A DNA stretch of 64,000 nucleotides from CAWCJL01 sp963795775 (GCA_963795775.1 CAWCJL010000003.1:186001-250000), one strand, 5' to 3'. Counted from the stretch's first letter, positions 43,000 through 53,300 are shown. Notes: generated from the sequence alone by a model not told the origin. Numbers and translations are program-made.

Positions 43000-44946
43000 T
43001 TACAAAACATGGCGCAGGTCGCCCTGCCGTCGGGTAAGGTGCGCACGATCCAGGTGCTCCAGCAACGGAACCGCATACTTCCGCGAAAGACCAGTGAGCT
43101 GCTTGAACTGCGCAACATCGAGCGTCTGCCCGCGCAGGCTTCGGACTTGTCCGTATAACGCATCAAGAGCGCGTTGATGTATGTAGAGGTCTTCCGTGCC
43201 CAGCTTGACCAGCGTGCCCTCACGCAGCAGCACGGTGATGGAGCGCCGCAACTCAGGCTCGCTCAGGCGCGTCGTGGCCATCACGTCGCGCAATAGGGGC
43301 GGAGCGAGCCCCGCCTTCGCAAAGCTATCCTCGACGGATTTAAGCCAGTGCTGTTCCTGCGGAGAAAGCTGAGGCCCGGCGCCCGCGACGCGCACCAGGT
43401 CGCCCTGCAGCATCACCTTCCGCTGCGCCACCAGCCTCTCCAGAATGGCCGCAAACACCGTCTCGTTGAGGCCCACCTGTCCCGGCAACTCGGAGCGCTT
43501 CCGCCCGCCGCCTCCGGCCGCGGTGATCGCAGAGAGCAACGAGGCTGTAGCCTCGTTACAAGTGCGGCATTCCAACCACCTGTCTTCACCCGCCAACATG
43601 ATCTCGTGCGCATCCACCAGCGCTGCGAGAGCACTCTCGATCTGCTGCGGGCTCATCCCGGTTTCTGCCACCAGAGCCGCCGTGCTGGTACCGGCAGTTC
43701 CACGCCGGCGTACGCGCGCTGCGATCTGTTCTGCGGGCGATGCGTGCCGGATCGACTCCAGCCACGCTGTCGTGGCCGCCCGCTTCAGCTTCGGCAGCGG
43801 TGTTGCATCGAGCACGCGGCCGCCGCCCATCGTCCGCGCCGGCGAACATTGCCGCACGATGAAGCGATCTCCCGGCAGCAGAACGACCGGCTTCGCCAGG
43901 CGCAGACGCGCCAGCATCTTCTCGCCACCAGCAACCTGGGTCACTCCATACAACGAAACCGTCGCGAGCGTATCGGAGGTGAAGGCATGCACCCGTATCC
44001 GCGCGCGATGCTTCAGAGGCGCACTCTCCGGCAGCAGTGTGAGCTCAGCATCGACCGTATCCACGGCCTTGAAAGTCGAGGGCGCGACCAGCGTATCGCC
44101 CCGTCGTACGTCAGCAACTTCCACGCCAGCCAGGTTCAATGCGACTCTAGAGCCGCCTCGCGCCGATGAATAGTGGGTTCCGTGCATCTGCACACCCCGC
44201 ACCCTAACCTTGCGCTGACCCGGCTCGATCGTGAGCGTATCTTCCTGCTGCACTGTTCCCGCCTGCAGCGTCCCGGTGACAATCGTGCCGAAGCCGCGCA
44301 TCACAAAAGCGCGATCCAGCGGCAGACGCGGCAATCCGCCGGCATCGTGCGCCGGCACTTGCGCCGCCAGCGCCGTCAAGTGCTCCCGCACCGCCGTAAG
44401 TCCGGTACCAGCAAGCGCGCTCGCCGGCAGAATCGCGCTGCCTTCGAGGAAGCTCCCCTGCAGGTATTCGGCTACCTCAACGCACACCTGCTGCAATCGC
44501 TCGGGACTCACGGCGTCTGCCTTGGTGACTACTGTCAGGCCGCGCGTTATGCCCAGCAGGCTGCAGATGGCCAGGTGCTCCTCCGTCTGCGGCTTCACTC
44601 CTTCTTCTGCGGAGATCACCAGCATCACCAAGTCCACGCCCGTGGCGCCCGCGAGCATGTTGCGGATAAACAGGTGATGTCCGGGCACGTCCACAAAGCT
44701 CAGCCGGAGCGGTTCGGAATCAGGCATTTCCGCGGCCATCGAAGCAAATCCTAGGTCGATAGTGATTCCGCGCCGCTTCTCATCCGGCAGCCGGTCCGTG
44801 TCAATGCCGGTAAGAGCGCGCACCAGCGCCGTCTTACCGTGGTCGATATGTCCCGCAGTCCCAATCACCACTTCCCTGGCCGTCTGAGGAGCACCGCCCA
44901 GAGAACCGCTCAGAGAGGCGCGTGCGGGATGTTTCTTCCCGCTCAC
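43000..44946 (-). CDS. selB: Selenocysteine-specific elongation factor SelB
   Basis: A 648-residue translation factor that carries Sec-tRNA(Sec) to the ribosome at UGA codons with a SECIS. The GTPase domain has G1 GTAGHIDHGKT, switch DEKRRGITIDLGFA, G3 DVPGHHLFIRNMLAG and G4 TKAD. EF-Tu-like beta-barrel domains follow (FVMRGFGTIVTGTLQAG). The C-terminal third consists of winged-helix units (…LSPQEQHWLKSVEDSFAKAGLAPP… and the final LTGLSRKYAVPLLEHLDRAHLTRRQGDLRHVL) that bind SECIS. Its start overlaps the selA stop by 4 nt (ATGA). Confidence 0.95.
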   Translation of the reverse strand: MSGKKHPARASLSGSLGGAPQTAREVVIGTAGHIDHGKTALVRALTGIDTDRLPDEKRRGITIDLGFASMAAEMPDSEPLRLSFVDVPGHHLFIRNMLAGATGVDLVMLVISAEEGVKPQTEEHLAICSLLGITRGLTVVTKADAVSPERLQQVCVEVAEYLQGSFLEGSAILPASALAGTGLTAVREHLTALAAQVPAHDAGGLPRLPLDRAFVMRGFGTIVTGTLQAGTVQQEDTLTIEPGQRKVRVRGVQMHGTHYSSARGGSRVALNLAGVEVADVRRGDTLVAPSTFKAVDTVDAELTLLPESAPLKHRARIRVHAFTSDTLATVSLYGVTQVAGGEKMLARLRLAKPVVLLPGDRFIVRQCSPARTMGGGRVLDATPLPKLKRAATTAWLESIRHASPAEQIAARVRRRGTAGTSTAALVAETGMSPQQIESALAALVDAHEIMLAGEDRWLECRTCNEATASLLSAITAAGGGGRKRSELPGQVGLNETVFAAILERLVAQRKVMLQGDLVRVAGAGPQLSPQEQHWLKSVEDSFAKAGLAPPLLRDVMATTRLSEPELRRSITVLLREGTLVKLGTEDLYIHQRALDALYGQVRSLRGQTLDVAQFKQLTGLSRKYAVPLLEHLDRAHLTRRQGDLRHVL

Positions 44947-46439
44947 GTCTGCACCTCGTCCCCCGGCTCCGGCGCGGCAGCGGCGAACGATTCCAGCGGC
45001 TGCTTCAGCAGACTCGCCAGCAACCCGTCCATGTGCGCGGGAACGGTGCGGAGGTCGAGCAGCACCCGGTCTTCGCGGATGCGGCTGATCACCGGCGGGT
45101 CCAGTCTGCGCAGCACCACAGCCAATGCCTTCGCATCAAGGCTGCTATGGTGAAGCGCCACAGCGAAGCTGGGGAGCGATGCGCCCGGCGTGGTGCCACC
45201 TCCGATGACGCTCCTCGCTGCCATCAGCTCCGCCTGCAGCGTTGCACCGGCCACGGAATCCGCCAGCGCACGCGAACGTGCAAACAGCACCTCCGGGTCT
45301 TCACGCAACATGCGCACCACCGGAATGCGCTGCAATTCTTCCGCTAGGTACTCAAACAGCGTGGCCTCAAGTGCCGCGTAGGTAAGCTTGTCCACGCGGA
45401 AGGCGCGCAGCAATGGATTCGACAGCACCTTATCTATCAGTTCCCGCCTGCCCAGCAGCACACCGCATTGCGGGCCGCCCATCAGTTTGTCACCACTGGC
45501 GGCGATCAGGTCCGGTCCACCCCGGATGCTTTCAATGAGGGAAGCCTGATGCGGCACTCCGTAGTCCGCGAGATCCACCAGGCAGCCCGTCCCCTGGTCC
45601 TCAAACAGCGGCACGGCATATTGCCTGCTGAGTGCAACCAGGGCGCTCAACGCGGGTCTTTCCGTGAATCCCTCCATCGAAAAGTTGGAAGGGTGCACAC
45701 GCAGGATCAGTCGCGTATTGGGACTCAGCGCGGCTTCGTAATCGGCTACCCGGGTGCGGTTGGTAGTGCCTACCTCGCGCAAAATGCAGCCGGATTTGCG
45801 CAGGATATCCGGTATGCGAAAGCCCCCGCCGATCTCCACCAGCTCACCGCGAGAAATGATCACCTCGCCGCCCTCGGCCAGCGAGTTGAGCGCAAGATAC
45901 GTGGCCGCGGCGCAGTTGTTCACTACGAGTGCACCATGCGAGCGGGCAAACGCATCAGCATCCTGGCCGGAGCGCAGCGCGGCAACGCGCAGAATCAAGC
46001 GCTCGACGTGTTCATCGCGGCGGCTACGCTCCCCGGAGGCGAGGTCAAGTTCGAGATTGCAATACCCGCCGGCCACCTGCGCGATGTTGCGTATGGCGGC
46101 TTCCGACAGCGGCGCTCGCCCGAGATTGGTATGCAGCACCACACCGGTCGCGTTGATGACCGGCCGCAGCGAATATCGCTCACCCTCGTGCAAGGCCGCC
46201 AGAATGGACCTCGGGAGATGCGCGATCTCCGTCTCTAGAGACGCTTCCGTATGCTCTCCCTTTGCGATCCTTTGCCGTATCCCGGCGAGCACGGAGCGGG
46301 CTGCGGCGACCACCATGGTATGAGGAAAGCTCGTGAACTCCGGCCGGCGGATCGCCTCTCCGAGCTGTGGCAATTTCCGGTAAAGACCGTCCGCCTCCGC
46401 CGGAGGCGTCGCAGGCGCGGTCACGACCGCTCTTCCCAC
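44943..46439 (-). CDS. selA: L-seryl-tRNA(Sec) selenium transferase SelA
   Basis: PLP enzyme that converts Ser-tRNA(Sec) to Sec-tRNA(Sec) using selenophosphate. The 498-residue product has the SelA N-terminal domain (LPQLGEAIRRP), VINATGVVLHTNLGRAPLSEAAI, YCNLELDLASGERSRRD, VVNNCAAATYLALNSLAEGGEVIISRGELVEIGGGFRIPDI, RVHPSNFSMEGF and SGDKLMGGPQCGVLLGR with the PLP lysine. It overlaps selD by 19 bp at its 5' end and selB by 4 nt at its 3' end. Confidence 0.95.
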   Translation of the reverse strand: MGRAVVTAPATPPAEADGLYRKLPQLGEAIRRPEFTSFPHTMVVAAARSVLAGIRQRIAKGEHTEASLETEIAHLPRSILAALHEGERYSLRPVINATGVVLHTNLGRAPLSEAAIRNIAQVAGGYCNLELDLASGERSRRDEHVERLILRVAALRSGQDADAFARSHGALVVNNCAAATYLALNSLAEGGEVIISRGELVEIGGGFRIPDILRKSGCILREVGTTNRTRVADYEAALSPNTRLILRVHPSNFSMEGFTERPALSALVALSRQYAVPLFEDQGTGCLVDLADYGVPHQASLIESIRGGPDLIAASGDKLMGGPQCGVLLGRRELIDKVLSNPLLRAFRVDKLTYAALEATLFEYLAEELQRIPVVRMLREDPEVLFARSRALADSVAGATLQAELMAARSVIGGGTTPGASLPSFAVALHHSSLDAKALAVVLRRLDPPVISRIREDRVLLDLRTVPAHMDGLLASLLKQPLESFAAAAPEPGDEVQT

Positions 46440-47548
46440 CGCAGTACGATCTTCGGTTCGCCAGCACTCACCCGGCCGATCTGCGCTGCATGAACTCCTG
46501 CCACGAGAAGTGCCTGGAGCAGCGCTCCGGCCTGCTGTGCCGCAACCGAAATCAGCAAACCACCCGAGGTTTGCGGATCGAAGAGCAGCGTGCGCAGGTC
46601 CTCCGGAATGCCTGCACCCTCATCTTTATCTGCACTTTGCGCATCCGCAACGAAGCACTCGGCGAAAGCGCGGTTCGCCAACAGGCCGGCCGGGATTGCC
46701 CCCGCATGGACTGCCTCGCGCGCACCCTCAATGAGCGGCACGTCCCCTACGTCGAATTCCAACCGCACGCCGCTGGCCAGCGCCATCTCGCGTCCGTGTC
46801 CCATCAGTCCGAAGCCGGTGATGTCGGTCATGCCATGGACATCAAATGCGGGATTCACTGCGATTTCAGATGCCGTGCGGCTCGACGTGGTCATCGAGCG
46901 CACCGCGTTCGCTACCCACTCCTGCTTCGCCTTTCCCTGTTTCAGCGCCGTCGTTATCACACCCGTGCCCAGCGGCTTGGTCAGGATCAGCGCATCCCCG
47001 GCCCGCGCGCCGGCATTGGTAAAGACGCGATGCGGATCGATCAGCCCGTTCACGGCATAGCCGAACTTGATCTCCGGGTCGCGCACACTGTGGCCGCCAA
47101 TCACCGCACACGCTGCCTCCTGCATGGCGGACATCCCCCCCGCCATGATTCGCTCGAGCACCGTCATGTCATCCTGCTGCGGAAAGCACACCAGCGCCAC
47201 CGCCGTGAGCGCGCGGCCGCCCATCGCGTATATGTCACTCAGTGCATTCGTCGCCGCTATGCGGCCGAAGGTGAACGGATCATCCACCAGCGGCGTAAAA
47301 AAATCCACCGTCTGTACCAGCGCCAGGTCGTCGGACAGCCGATACACGCCGGCGTCGTCCGAGGTCTCGAATCCAACGAGCACGTTACTATCCGTTTGTC
47401 GCGGAAGAAGGGCCAGCACAGCCGCCAGTGAGCCGGGAGCCAGTTTGCTGGCGCAGCCGCCGGCTTTCACCTGCTGTGTCAATCGAATGGTTGGCGTCTC
47501 TTGTTCTGCGGAGTGGGCGAGGAGGTCGCCGTTGGCTTGCGTCAACAC
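46421..47548 (-). CDS. selD: Selenophosphate synthetase SelD
   Basis: Makes selenophosphate, the Se donor, from selenide and ATP. The 375-residue product begins RLTQQVKAGGCASKLAP; the Cys in GGCASK is at the position that is Cys or Sec in other SelD proteins, so this enzyme is the Cys form and does not itself need Sec. Other features: TSDDAGVYRL, TVDFFTPLVDDPFTFGRIAATNALSDIYAMGG, VIGGHSVRDPEIKFGYAVNG and DITGFGLMGHGREM. The GTG at 47548 gives a short N-terminus of the expected size but its ribosome-binding site is weak, so the exact start is uncertain. It is first in the cluster and divergent from selC. Confidence 0.93.
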   Translation of the reverse strand: MLTQANGDLLAHSAEQETPTIRLTQQVKAGGCASKLAPGSLAAVLALLPRQTDSNVLVGFETSDDAGVYRLSDDLALVQTVDFFTPLVDDPFTFGRIAATNALSDIYAMGGRALTAVALVCFPQQDDMTVLERIMAGGMSAMQEAACAVIGGHSVRDPEIKFGYAVNGLIDPHRVFTNAGARAGDALILTKPLGTGVITTALKQGKAKQEWVANAVRSMTTSSRTASEIAVNPAFDVHGMTDITGFGLMGHGREMALASGVRLEFDVGDVPLIEGAREAVHAGAIPAGLLANRAFAECFVADAQSADKDEGAGIPEDLRTLLFDPQTSGGLLISVAAQQAGALLQALLVAGVHAAQIGRVSAGEPKIVLRWEERS

Positions 47549-47608
47549 TGTCTGCCGCCGGTCTTCACGATCTATATGGATGCCGGTATGCTCGGGAGTG
47601 TAGCCTCT

Positions 47609-47703
47609 GGAAGCGCCTGGGCTCCGGTGATCCTCCCGGTCTTCAAAACCGGCGGTCGTCCGTCACGGACGATGGTGTGTTCGACTCACACGCGCTTCCG
47701 CCA
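47609..47703 (+). tRNA. selC: tRNA-Sec (anticodon UCA)
   Basis: Selenocysteine tRNA. The acceptor stem is 8 bp (GGAAGCGC with GCGCTTCC), the anticodon stem CCGGT/ACCGG holds the loop CTTCAAA with anticodon TCA at 47643-47645, there is a long variable arm (CGTCCG-tca-CGGACG), a 5-bp T-stem with TTCGACT loop, and encoded CCA at 47701-47703. An 8-bp acceptor stem with long variable arm and UCA anticodon identifies tRNA-Sec. A possible -10 (TATGCT, 47587-47592) lies 16 nt upstream. It stands head to head with selD. Confidence 0.96.
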
Positions 47704-47895
47704 CACCATTCGCTGGCGTGCTCAGCCGAGTTCTTGTCCATACAGAGTTAGATACGCTTTCTGTTACCTTATTGATCGGCGTCGCTCTGTACCGGTCCTT
47801 GAAGTCCACTCCGCATCGCCGCCTGGGTCCACTTTTCCTCACAACGCCAGAATGCTACAATGAAGTCCTGCCGGTAAGTAGCTCATTCTAAAGAC

Positions 47896-47987
47896 GGAGA
47901 GATGGCAGAGCTCGGTTGAATGCACCTGACTCGAAATCAGGCATACCTTTACGGGTATCGGGGGTTCGAATCCCTCTCTCTCCGCCA
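47896..47987 (+). tRNA. tRNA-Ser (anticodon CGA)
   Basis: Acceptor GGAGAGA with TCTCTCC, discriminator G and encoded CCA (47985-47987). Anticodon stem CCTGA/TCAGG encloses CTCGAAA with anticodon CGA at 47932-47934, reading UCG. A long variable arm, as in class II Ser tRNAs, and a T-loop TTCGAAT are present. A TACAAT -10 candidate is at 47856-47861. A hairpin terminator lies about 45 nt downstream. Confidence 0.96.
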
Positions 47988-48031
47988 TCTACTCGTTCCA
48001 GAGCGTCCGGAATAGTCCAACGAAAGGCCAT

Positions 48032-48056
48032 AAACCTCAGTAAATGCTGAGGTTTT
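48032..48056 (+). terminator. Hairpin terminator downstream of tRNA-Ser
   Basis: AAACCTCAG (48032-48040), loop taaatg, CTGAGGTTT (48047-48055) and one further T. A 9-bp stem whose 3' arm runs into TTTT fits a Rho-independent terminator for the tRNA transcript. Confidence 0.7.
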
Positions 48057-48427
48057 CGTGTCCGGTCACTGCTTCTGTATGCCATGCGGTACCGTCAAAC
48101 GGCATTGCAATACGGCCCAGGGGCCTTATCTCACTGGTGCAGACCAGCCCCGTGCGATCAGCCTTGGCTATGACCCGGACAGGAGTTCTCGGCGGAAGCG
48201 GTACGCCGTTCCACTGGATATCGAGGGCAAACTGCAGGCGCTTCCACTCCCTTGGCGAATCGATGCCGGAAACCTACCGCCAACTCGGCGCCATCGCAAA
48301 TCGGGGAAAGGTCATCGAAATTGTGCCAGAAGAGCATGATGCGGTCTTTCAGCTTGGTGTTCACCCGATTCCATTCGTACGCACTCCGAAAGTTACTGGG
48401 TTCGGTACGACTAGATCATTCCTGAAT
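48037..48427 (-). other. Decayed coding region between tRNA-Ser and the phosphatase remnant
   Basis: This ~400-bp stretch has no intact gene. On the minus strand the frame 48273-48037 stays open for 78 codons with genome-like codon use (WKRLQFALDIQWNGVPLPP region) but lacks a start codon, and the preceding sequence keeps changing frame with stops (VNTKLKDRIMLFWHNF in another frame). It looks like a remnant of a gene I cannot name. Confidence 0.35.
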
Positions 48428-48832
48428 CTAAGTGAGCAGATTCGTCGGGAAATTGGCCGAATGGCAGCAGGCATTCTCCGCGCCTTCCATTTCGACTTCT
48501 ATGCCGTTGAGGTAGGGGGCGAGATGCCCGGCGTTGGCCAGGGTCACTGCGCCACCGGACTCGATCCGCATGGCGAGGCAGGTCGCGTGGGCGCTGCCTC
48601 GGCCGACGAGTCTCCGGTTCAGTGCGTCAAGGATCAACCGCGGATTGGGGCTGCACTCCGCCGTGCTGCGGATCGCTCCAACGAGAAGCGCGACGAGCAT
48701 TCCGGCCTGAAGGTCTTTGCCGGTCACATCACCGGCGATGATCAGCACGCTGCAGTCGAGTTGTGGAAAGATTTGAAAGAAATCGCCGCCCACTTCTCGG
48801 GCAAGAAGGTATTCGGTTTCGATTCTTAGGGC
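48428..48832 (-). pseudogene. Remnant of a SpoIIE/PP2C-type phosphatase
   Basis: The minus-strand frame carries EYLLAREVGGDFFQIFPQLD, IAGDVTGKDLQAGMLVALLVGAIRSTAE, ILDALNRRLVGRG and VTLANAGHLAPYLNGIEVEMEGA, which are successive SpoIIE-phosphatase segments. The normal N-terminal sensor part is absent (there is only unrelated sequence before it, up to 48919), and after MEGA the expected LPLG...SDG...DDIT part is replaced by nonsense and a stop. About 115 residues of catalytic domain survive, so it cannot be active. It is a fragment left by deletion and decay. Confidence 0.7.
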
Positions 48833-48925
48833 ACCGCGTACTCTGCCTTGACACCGCTGCCTGCCACCCAGAGCAGACTCCCGTGTAATTGTACCGGAGA
48901 ATGTCTCATATGGCAGCATTGCTCG

Positions 48926-50038
48926 CTAGCGAGCGCTTGATTCCCTAATCACGAGTTTGAAATCAACAATGATTTCGCGTGCTGGCATCTTAGGATGAGA
49001 TACCCGATCGCGCATCGCGGAAAGCGCAGCTGCGCCGAGGTCGAGACACGGTTGATGGATCGTGGTGAGTGGTGTCTGCAGCATGCTGGCATATCGGATG
49101 TCGTCCATGCCAGTGACCTTGACTTGTGAGGGCACACGAACACCAAGAGCGTTTAGCGTAATCAAAAGTTGTCCCGCGGTATAGTCATTGGCGCAAACAA
49201 AGGCGTCCGGCTTGCAGCGTGAAAGCAAATCGCGGATGGCAGAAGCATCGGTTGGGTCCCTGTACACCGCCGGTTCGTCGAACTCACATCCCCCGTAGGC
49301 GCGCAACGCTTCGCGGTAGCCTAATGATCTCGCACCCACAGTCGGCGCCGAGTCCGGACGGGCGAAGAAAAGGATTCGTTTGGCCCCGGAGAGCAAGAGG
49401 TGCTCGGTGATAACGAAGCCGGCGCGGCGGTTGTCGATTCCGACGAGATCGTACTTGCTGCGCTTGGGATATTCGCAAAGATCACGGTCCAGCAAAACAA
49501 TCGGGATGCGAGCATCGTCCAGCGCGCTCGCAATTCGAAGATTCACTCGATCCTTTCCTCCGGAGAGTTCCATCGGCGCGAAGAAGACACCCGACACTCC
49601 TCTGTCGATGTAGTATTTGCAAAGCTGTTCGGCCTGAGCCTCCTTTGTTGCTCCGGCGGGGAATGTCGGGCCCCACAGTAGGTCGTGGTACCCCCCGACC
49701 CGAGCGATCGAAATGCCTCGGCAGACCGGTTCAAAGATCTCGGTTGTTCCCAGCTCGGGAATCAGCAATCCGAAGACGAAGCCCTCAGTCCGGTGTGGAA
49801 CACGGACATATGTTCCGGATCCGGGGCGTCGCTCCACCATACCTTCCGTTTCGAGCTGCGCGAGGGCGCGCCCCACCGTGGGCCGGCTCGCCCCGAAGTA
49901 CTCGACGAGTTCATTTTCACTGGGAAGCCTGTCGCCTGGGTTGTACCTGCCGTTCGCCACCCCATCCCGCAACTCGGCGTAGATACGTTTGTATTTTGGA
50001 CTTCCCTCGAGCTTTCCGTTTTCTCGCACGTCCGGCAT
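48926..50038 (-). CDS. GntR-type HTH regulator with LacI-type sugar-sensing domain
   Basis: A 370-residue regulator. The N-terminus is a GntR winged helix (YKRIYAELRDGVANGRYNPGDRLPSENELVEYFGASRPTVGRALAQLETEGMVERRPGSGTYV). From about residue 85 it becomes a periplasmic-binding-protein-like effector domain (FVFGLLIPELGTTEIF ... PDAFVCANDYTAGQLLITLNALGVRVPSQVKVTGMDDIRYASMLQTPLTTIHQP), as in AraR-type repressors. The ATG at 50038 has gaggt 6 nt upstream; a further ATG at 50110 is possible. It is divergent from the TonB receptor and next to GH32 genes, so a fructoside-responsive repressor of this locus is the likely role. Confidence 0.88.
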   Translation of the reverse strand: MPDVRENGKLEGSPKYKRIYAELRDGVANGRYNPGDRLPSENELVEYFGASRPTVGRALAQLETEGMVERRPGSGTYVRVPHRTEGFVFGLLIPELGTTEIFEPVCRGISIARVGGYHDLLWGPTFPAGATKEAQAEQLCKYYIDRGVSGVFFAPMELSGGKDRVNLRIASALDDARIPIVLLDRDLCEYPKRSKYDLVGIDNRRAGFVITEHLLLSGAKRILFFARPDSAPTVGARSLGYREALRAYGGCEFDEPAVYRDPTDASAIRDLLSRCKPDAFVCANDYTAGQLLITLNALGVRVPSQVKVTGMDDIRYASMLQTPLTTIHQPCLDLGAAALSAMRDRVSHPKMPAREIIVDFKLVIRESSAR

Positions 50039-50326
50039 TCGCGACCTCGACTTAACAGGTATCACCAGATTAGCCACATTTCTGCACTCTGCAGGCTTTG
50101 ACCGGTGCATTTCTGCGTCGGTGCGAAGCCTGCGCCTTTACGGCTCGCGCAGACTAAATGTAGTACTTTCAAATGGTTATAAGAACTCCGGCACAACCTG
50201 TCAATACATTTGCACAGAAAAACTTCCTTTCCTGACTCAAATCTGTGTTGACAGCATGGCTCCTGCTGACTAGCCTGTGGTCCATTCAAAATCTTGCCTG
50301 CAGTTGCGGGCTGTGTGGAGGCGTTC
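50039..50326 (+). promoter_or_regulatory. Divergent control region between regulator and TonB receptor genes
   Basis: This 288-bp, relatively AT-rich region must hold both promoters. For the rightward gene TTGACA (50248-50253) with a 17-nt spacer and a weak TAGCCT (50271-50276) is the best candidate. CACAGA (50213-50218) and TCTGTG (50242-50247) form an inverted repeat that could be an operator. The element assignments are tentative. Confidence 0.35.
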
Positions 50327-53300
50327 ATGGGGCACTTCAGAGAGGTTCGCCAAGCAAGACCCCGTTTCCTTCATCGTTCATCCTTGATCTGGCTGCTGGT
50401 TTTGCTCTTTGCAGGCCTGTGCGGAACTGATCGGTTAACGGCACAGACTAGCTACGGCAGCATTGTCGGAACGGTAACGGACCCCACGGGTGCCATTGTT
50501 CCCGGAGCAAAGGTCACCCTGAAAAACACCAATACCAATGTGACGCAGCCGACAACGACCGGTTCGGGCGGCAATTACAACTTCGTGAATTTGGTACCGG
50601 GGATCTACAGCATCACGGTTTCTGAGGCGGGCTTTCAATCGATCACCCAGGAAAGAATCGACGTGCAGATTGGTGGTACAACGCGCGCGAATGTCACCTT
50701 GCAAGCTGGGGAGGTAACTCAAACAGTGACGGTGTCGGCCTCGCAGGCAGGATTGCAAACCGAGAGCGCTTCGCTGGGTGGCGTGGTAGAGGGTCAGCAG
50801 GTGGTGCAGGCTCCGCTTAATGGCCGCAATGTGAATAATCTGCTCGATTTTATCCCCGGTGTCGTGCCCGGAGGTGGAACCCAGGGGAGCACGATGGCCA
50901 ATGGCGGCAGCGGCAACTTCCAAGCCGGCGGTCAGACCCAAGCGATCGCCTACAACAATTACCAGATTGGCGGCGGATTCAGCGGACAGAGCATTTTCTT
51001 TATCGACGGCATGCAACAGAACATCGCCGAGAACAACGTAAACGTGTTGGTTCCGACGCAAGATGCCGTACAAGAGTTCCGTGTTTCTACCAACAATGTC
51101 AGCGCGGAGTTCGGCGGTTTTGCCGGCGGTGTGGTGCAGATTTCGACAAAGAGCGGCACCAATGATTTCCACGGGAATGTGTATGAGTACTTCCGCAACA
51201 CGGCTCTGAATGCAAACGACTGGTTCAGCAACCATGCACATCTGGGAAAGTCTCCCCTTCACCAAAACCAGTACGGTGCGAATCTTGGCGGCCCAATCAA
51301 GAAGAACAAGGCGTTCTTCTTCTTCTCATGGGAGCACGAGTCGCTGATCTCGGCGAGTCCTATCAACGCCACAGTACCCACGACCGCGGAACTGGAGGGC
51401 AACTTCTCTGGCGACCCGCAAGTTATATACGATCCCACGACGGGGTTGCCGTTCCCTGGAAATGTCATCCCGCAAAATCGCATCGATCCCACGGCGCTGA
51501 AGATTGTCCAGCTCGAGACGCCGGCCCAATCCAGAGTTTCCCAGACGCCGTTCACAACGAACTTCTTCGCTTCCGCCCCCATCGAGGGATATCAAGATCA
51601 GTACAACGCGCGAGTCGACATGAACCCGACCTCTGCTGACTCGCTGTTCGTTCGTTATACGTTTTGGAATCCGCATAACGGCCCGAGTGATCCATTTGGC
51701 ACCCACACCGGCGCGGGCCGCACGGGAAACGACACTCAGGAGGCTGAGATCAGCGACAGTCATGTCTTCAACGCGAAGACCATTGCGGATATCCATCTTT
51801 CTTATCTGGAGAACTACAACTTTCAGTATCCACTCAGCAATGGATTCGATATGTCCAGCATCAGCCCCGCCTATGGAGTGATCCAGCAGCAAAGCCAAAA
51901 CAAACAGGGGCTACTTCCCGGCCTTGGCATCCAGGGATACGGTATCGGGGCCGAACTTTCACAACTCTATTGGAACAACAATGTCTGGGGTGTGAGCGGA
52001 AGTGTGAGCAAGATTCTTAGCCGTCATTCCATCAAGGCAGGCGCGCAGTGGCGACAGGTTCTTTGGGAGAATTACGGGAACAGCCAGGGCCTCGGCCTCA
52101 ACGCTTCACCTTTTTACACGGCGGCAAACGCAAGCGATACCAAGAACGGCAACGCGCTCGCATCATTCCTGCTCGGAATTCCATCGAGCGCCGGCATCAG
52201 CTCGGTAGGAACGTGGCATGCATTTTTGCACAGCTATGCCTTTTACGTAACCGACACTTGGCAAGCTACCCACAAACTCACAGTGAACGCCGGACTGCGC
52301 TGGGATCAACCCGGTGCGTATTCGGAGGAGAACAATCTCGACACCATTCTGCAGCCAACGGCTCCGGTGACCATCGGGAACGTCGCCTCCGTTACAAATC
52401 CTGTAACTGGCCAAGCCGTTCCACTCACAGGTCGTCTGGCATTTGTTGCCAGCCCAGAGTACTCGTCTCGCAGAGAAGAGTCGCTGCACTGGCACTTGTT
52501 CTCACCGCGCATCGGCTTCGCTTACCAGGCAACGCCGCAAATGGTCCTGCGGCTTGGTTATGGCATCTCTTACCTCCCGGCAGAGCTAACCGCCGACTCG
52601 CCCGGCAACAGCCCTATCAATTCAGCGGGCACGAACATCGCCAACACCGTTGGCCAACCGCTGCTGACAACGGTGGCTAATCCACTGCCGAACGGTATCA
52701 ATCTCCCAAGAGGTCGCTCTCAGGCCGCTTTGGATGCGGCGCTGGGACAAGGTATCGGAGGGCGTATCCCTAATCAGTCGTATGGATATGTTCAGCAGTG
52801 GAACGTGGCGATTCAGCGTGCGCTCGGAAGGGACACCAGCTTTACCGTCGCGTACGCCGGCTCAAAGGGTACGCACCTGGTGCTTTCGCAAGGCTTTACG
52901 GGCACTGGGCTGAATTTAAACCAGCTTCCGGATCAGTACCACGCGCTCGGGCCTGCGTTGCTGACGCAGGTTGCGAATCCCTTCTATGGAACCCTTCCGG
53001 CAGGCACAACCTTCGGAGCGCCAACCATCGCTCAAGGTTATCTGCTTCAGCCCCACCCGCAGTACACGACTGTCAATCAAGTGGTCCCGCGGTATGGATT
53101 TTCCAACTACAACGCGCTTCAGGTGAGCTTACTGCGTCACTTCGCCCACGGCGGCGTGATTCAAGGCGCATATACCTGGGGCAAGTTGATAAGCAACACT
53201 GACAACACCAGTTCCTTCCAGGATGGGCAAGGCGGATCCGGTGTAGTGCAGGACAACAATAATCTGCAGGCGGAGCGGTCGCTCAGCCTGCAGGATGTCG

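Noticed and set aside
47428..47863. Open frames of 107 and 120 codons overlapping the tRNA-Sec gene
   Set aside because: They run through selD antisense and through tRNA-Sec, have no ribosome-binding sites, and give no recognisable protein.
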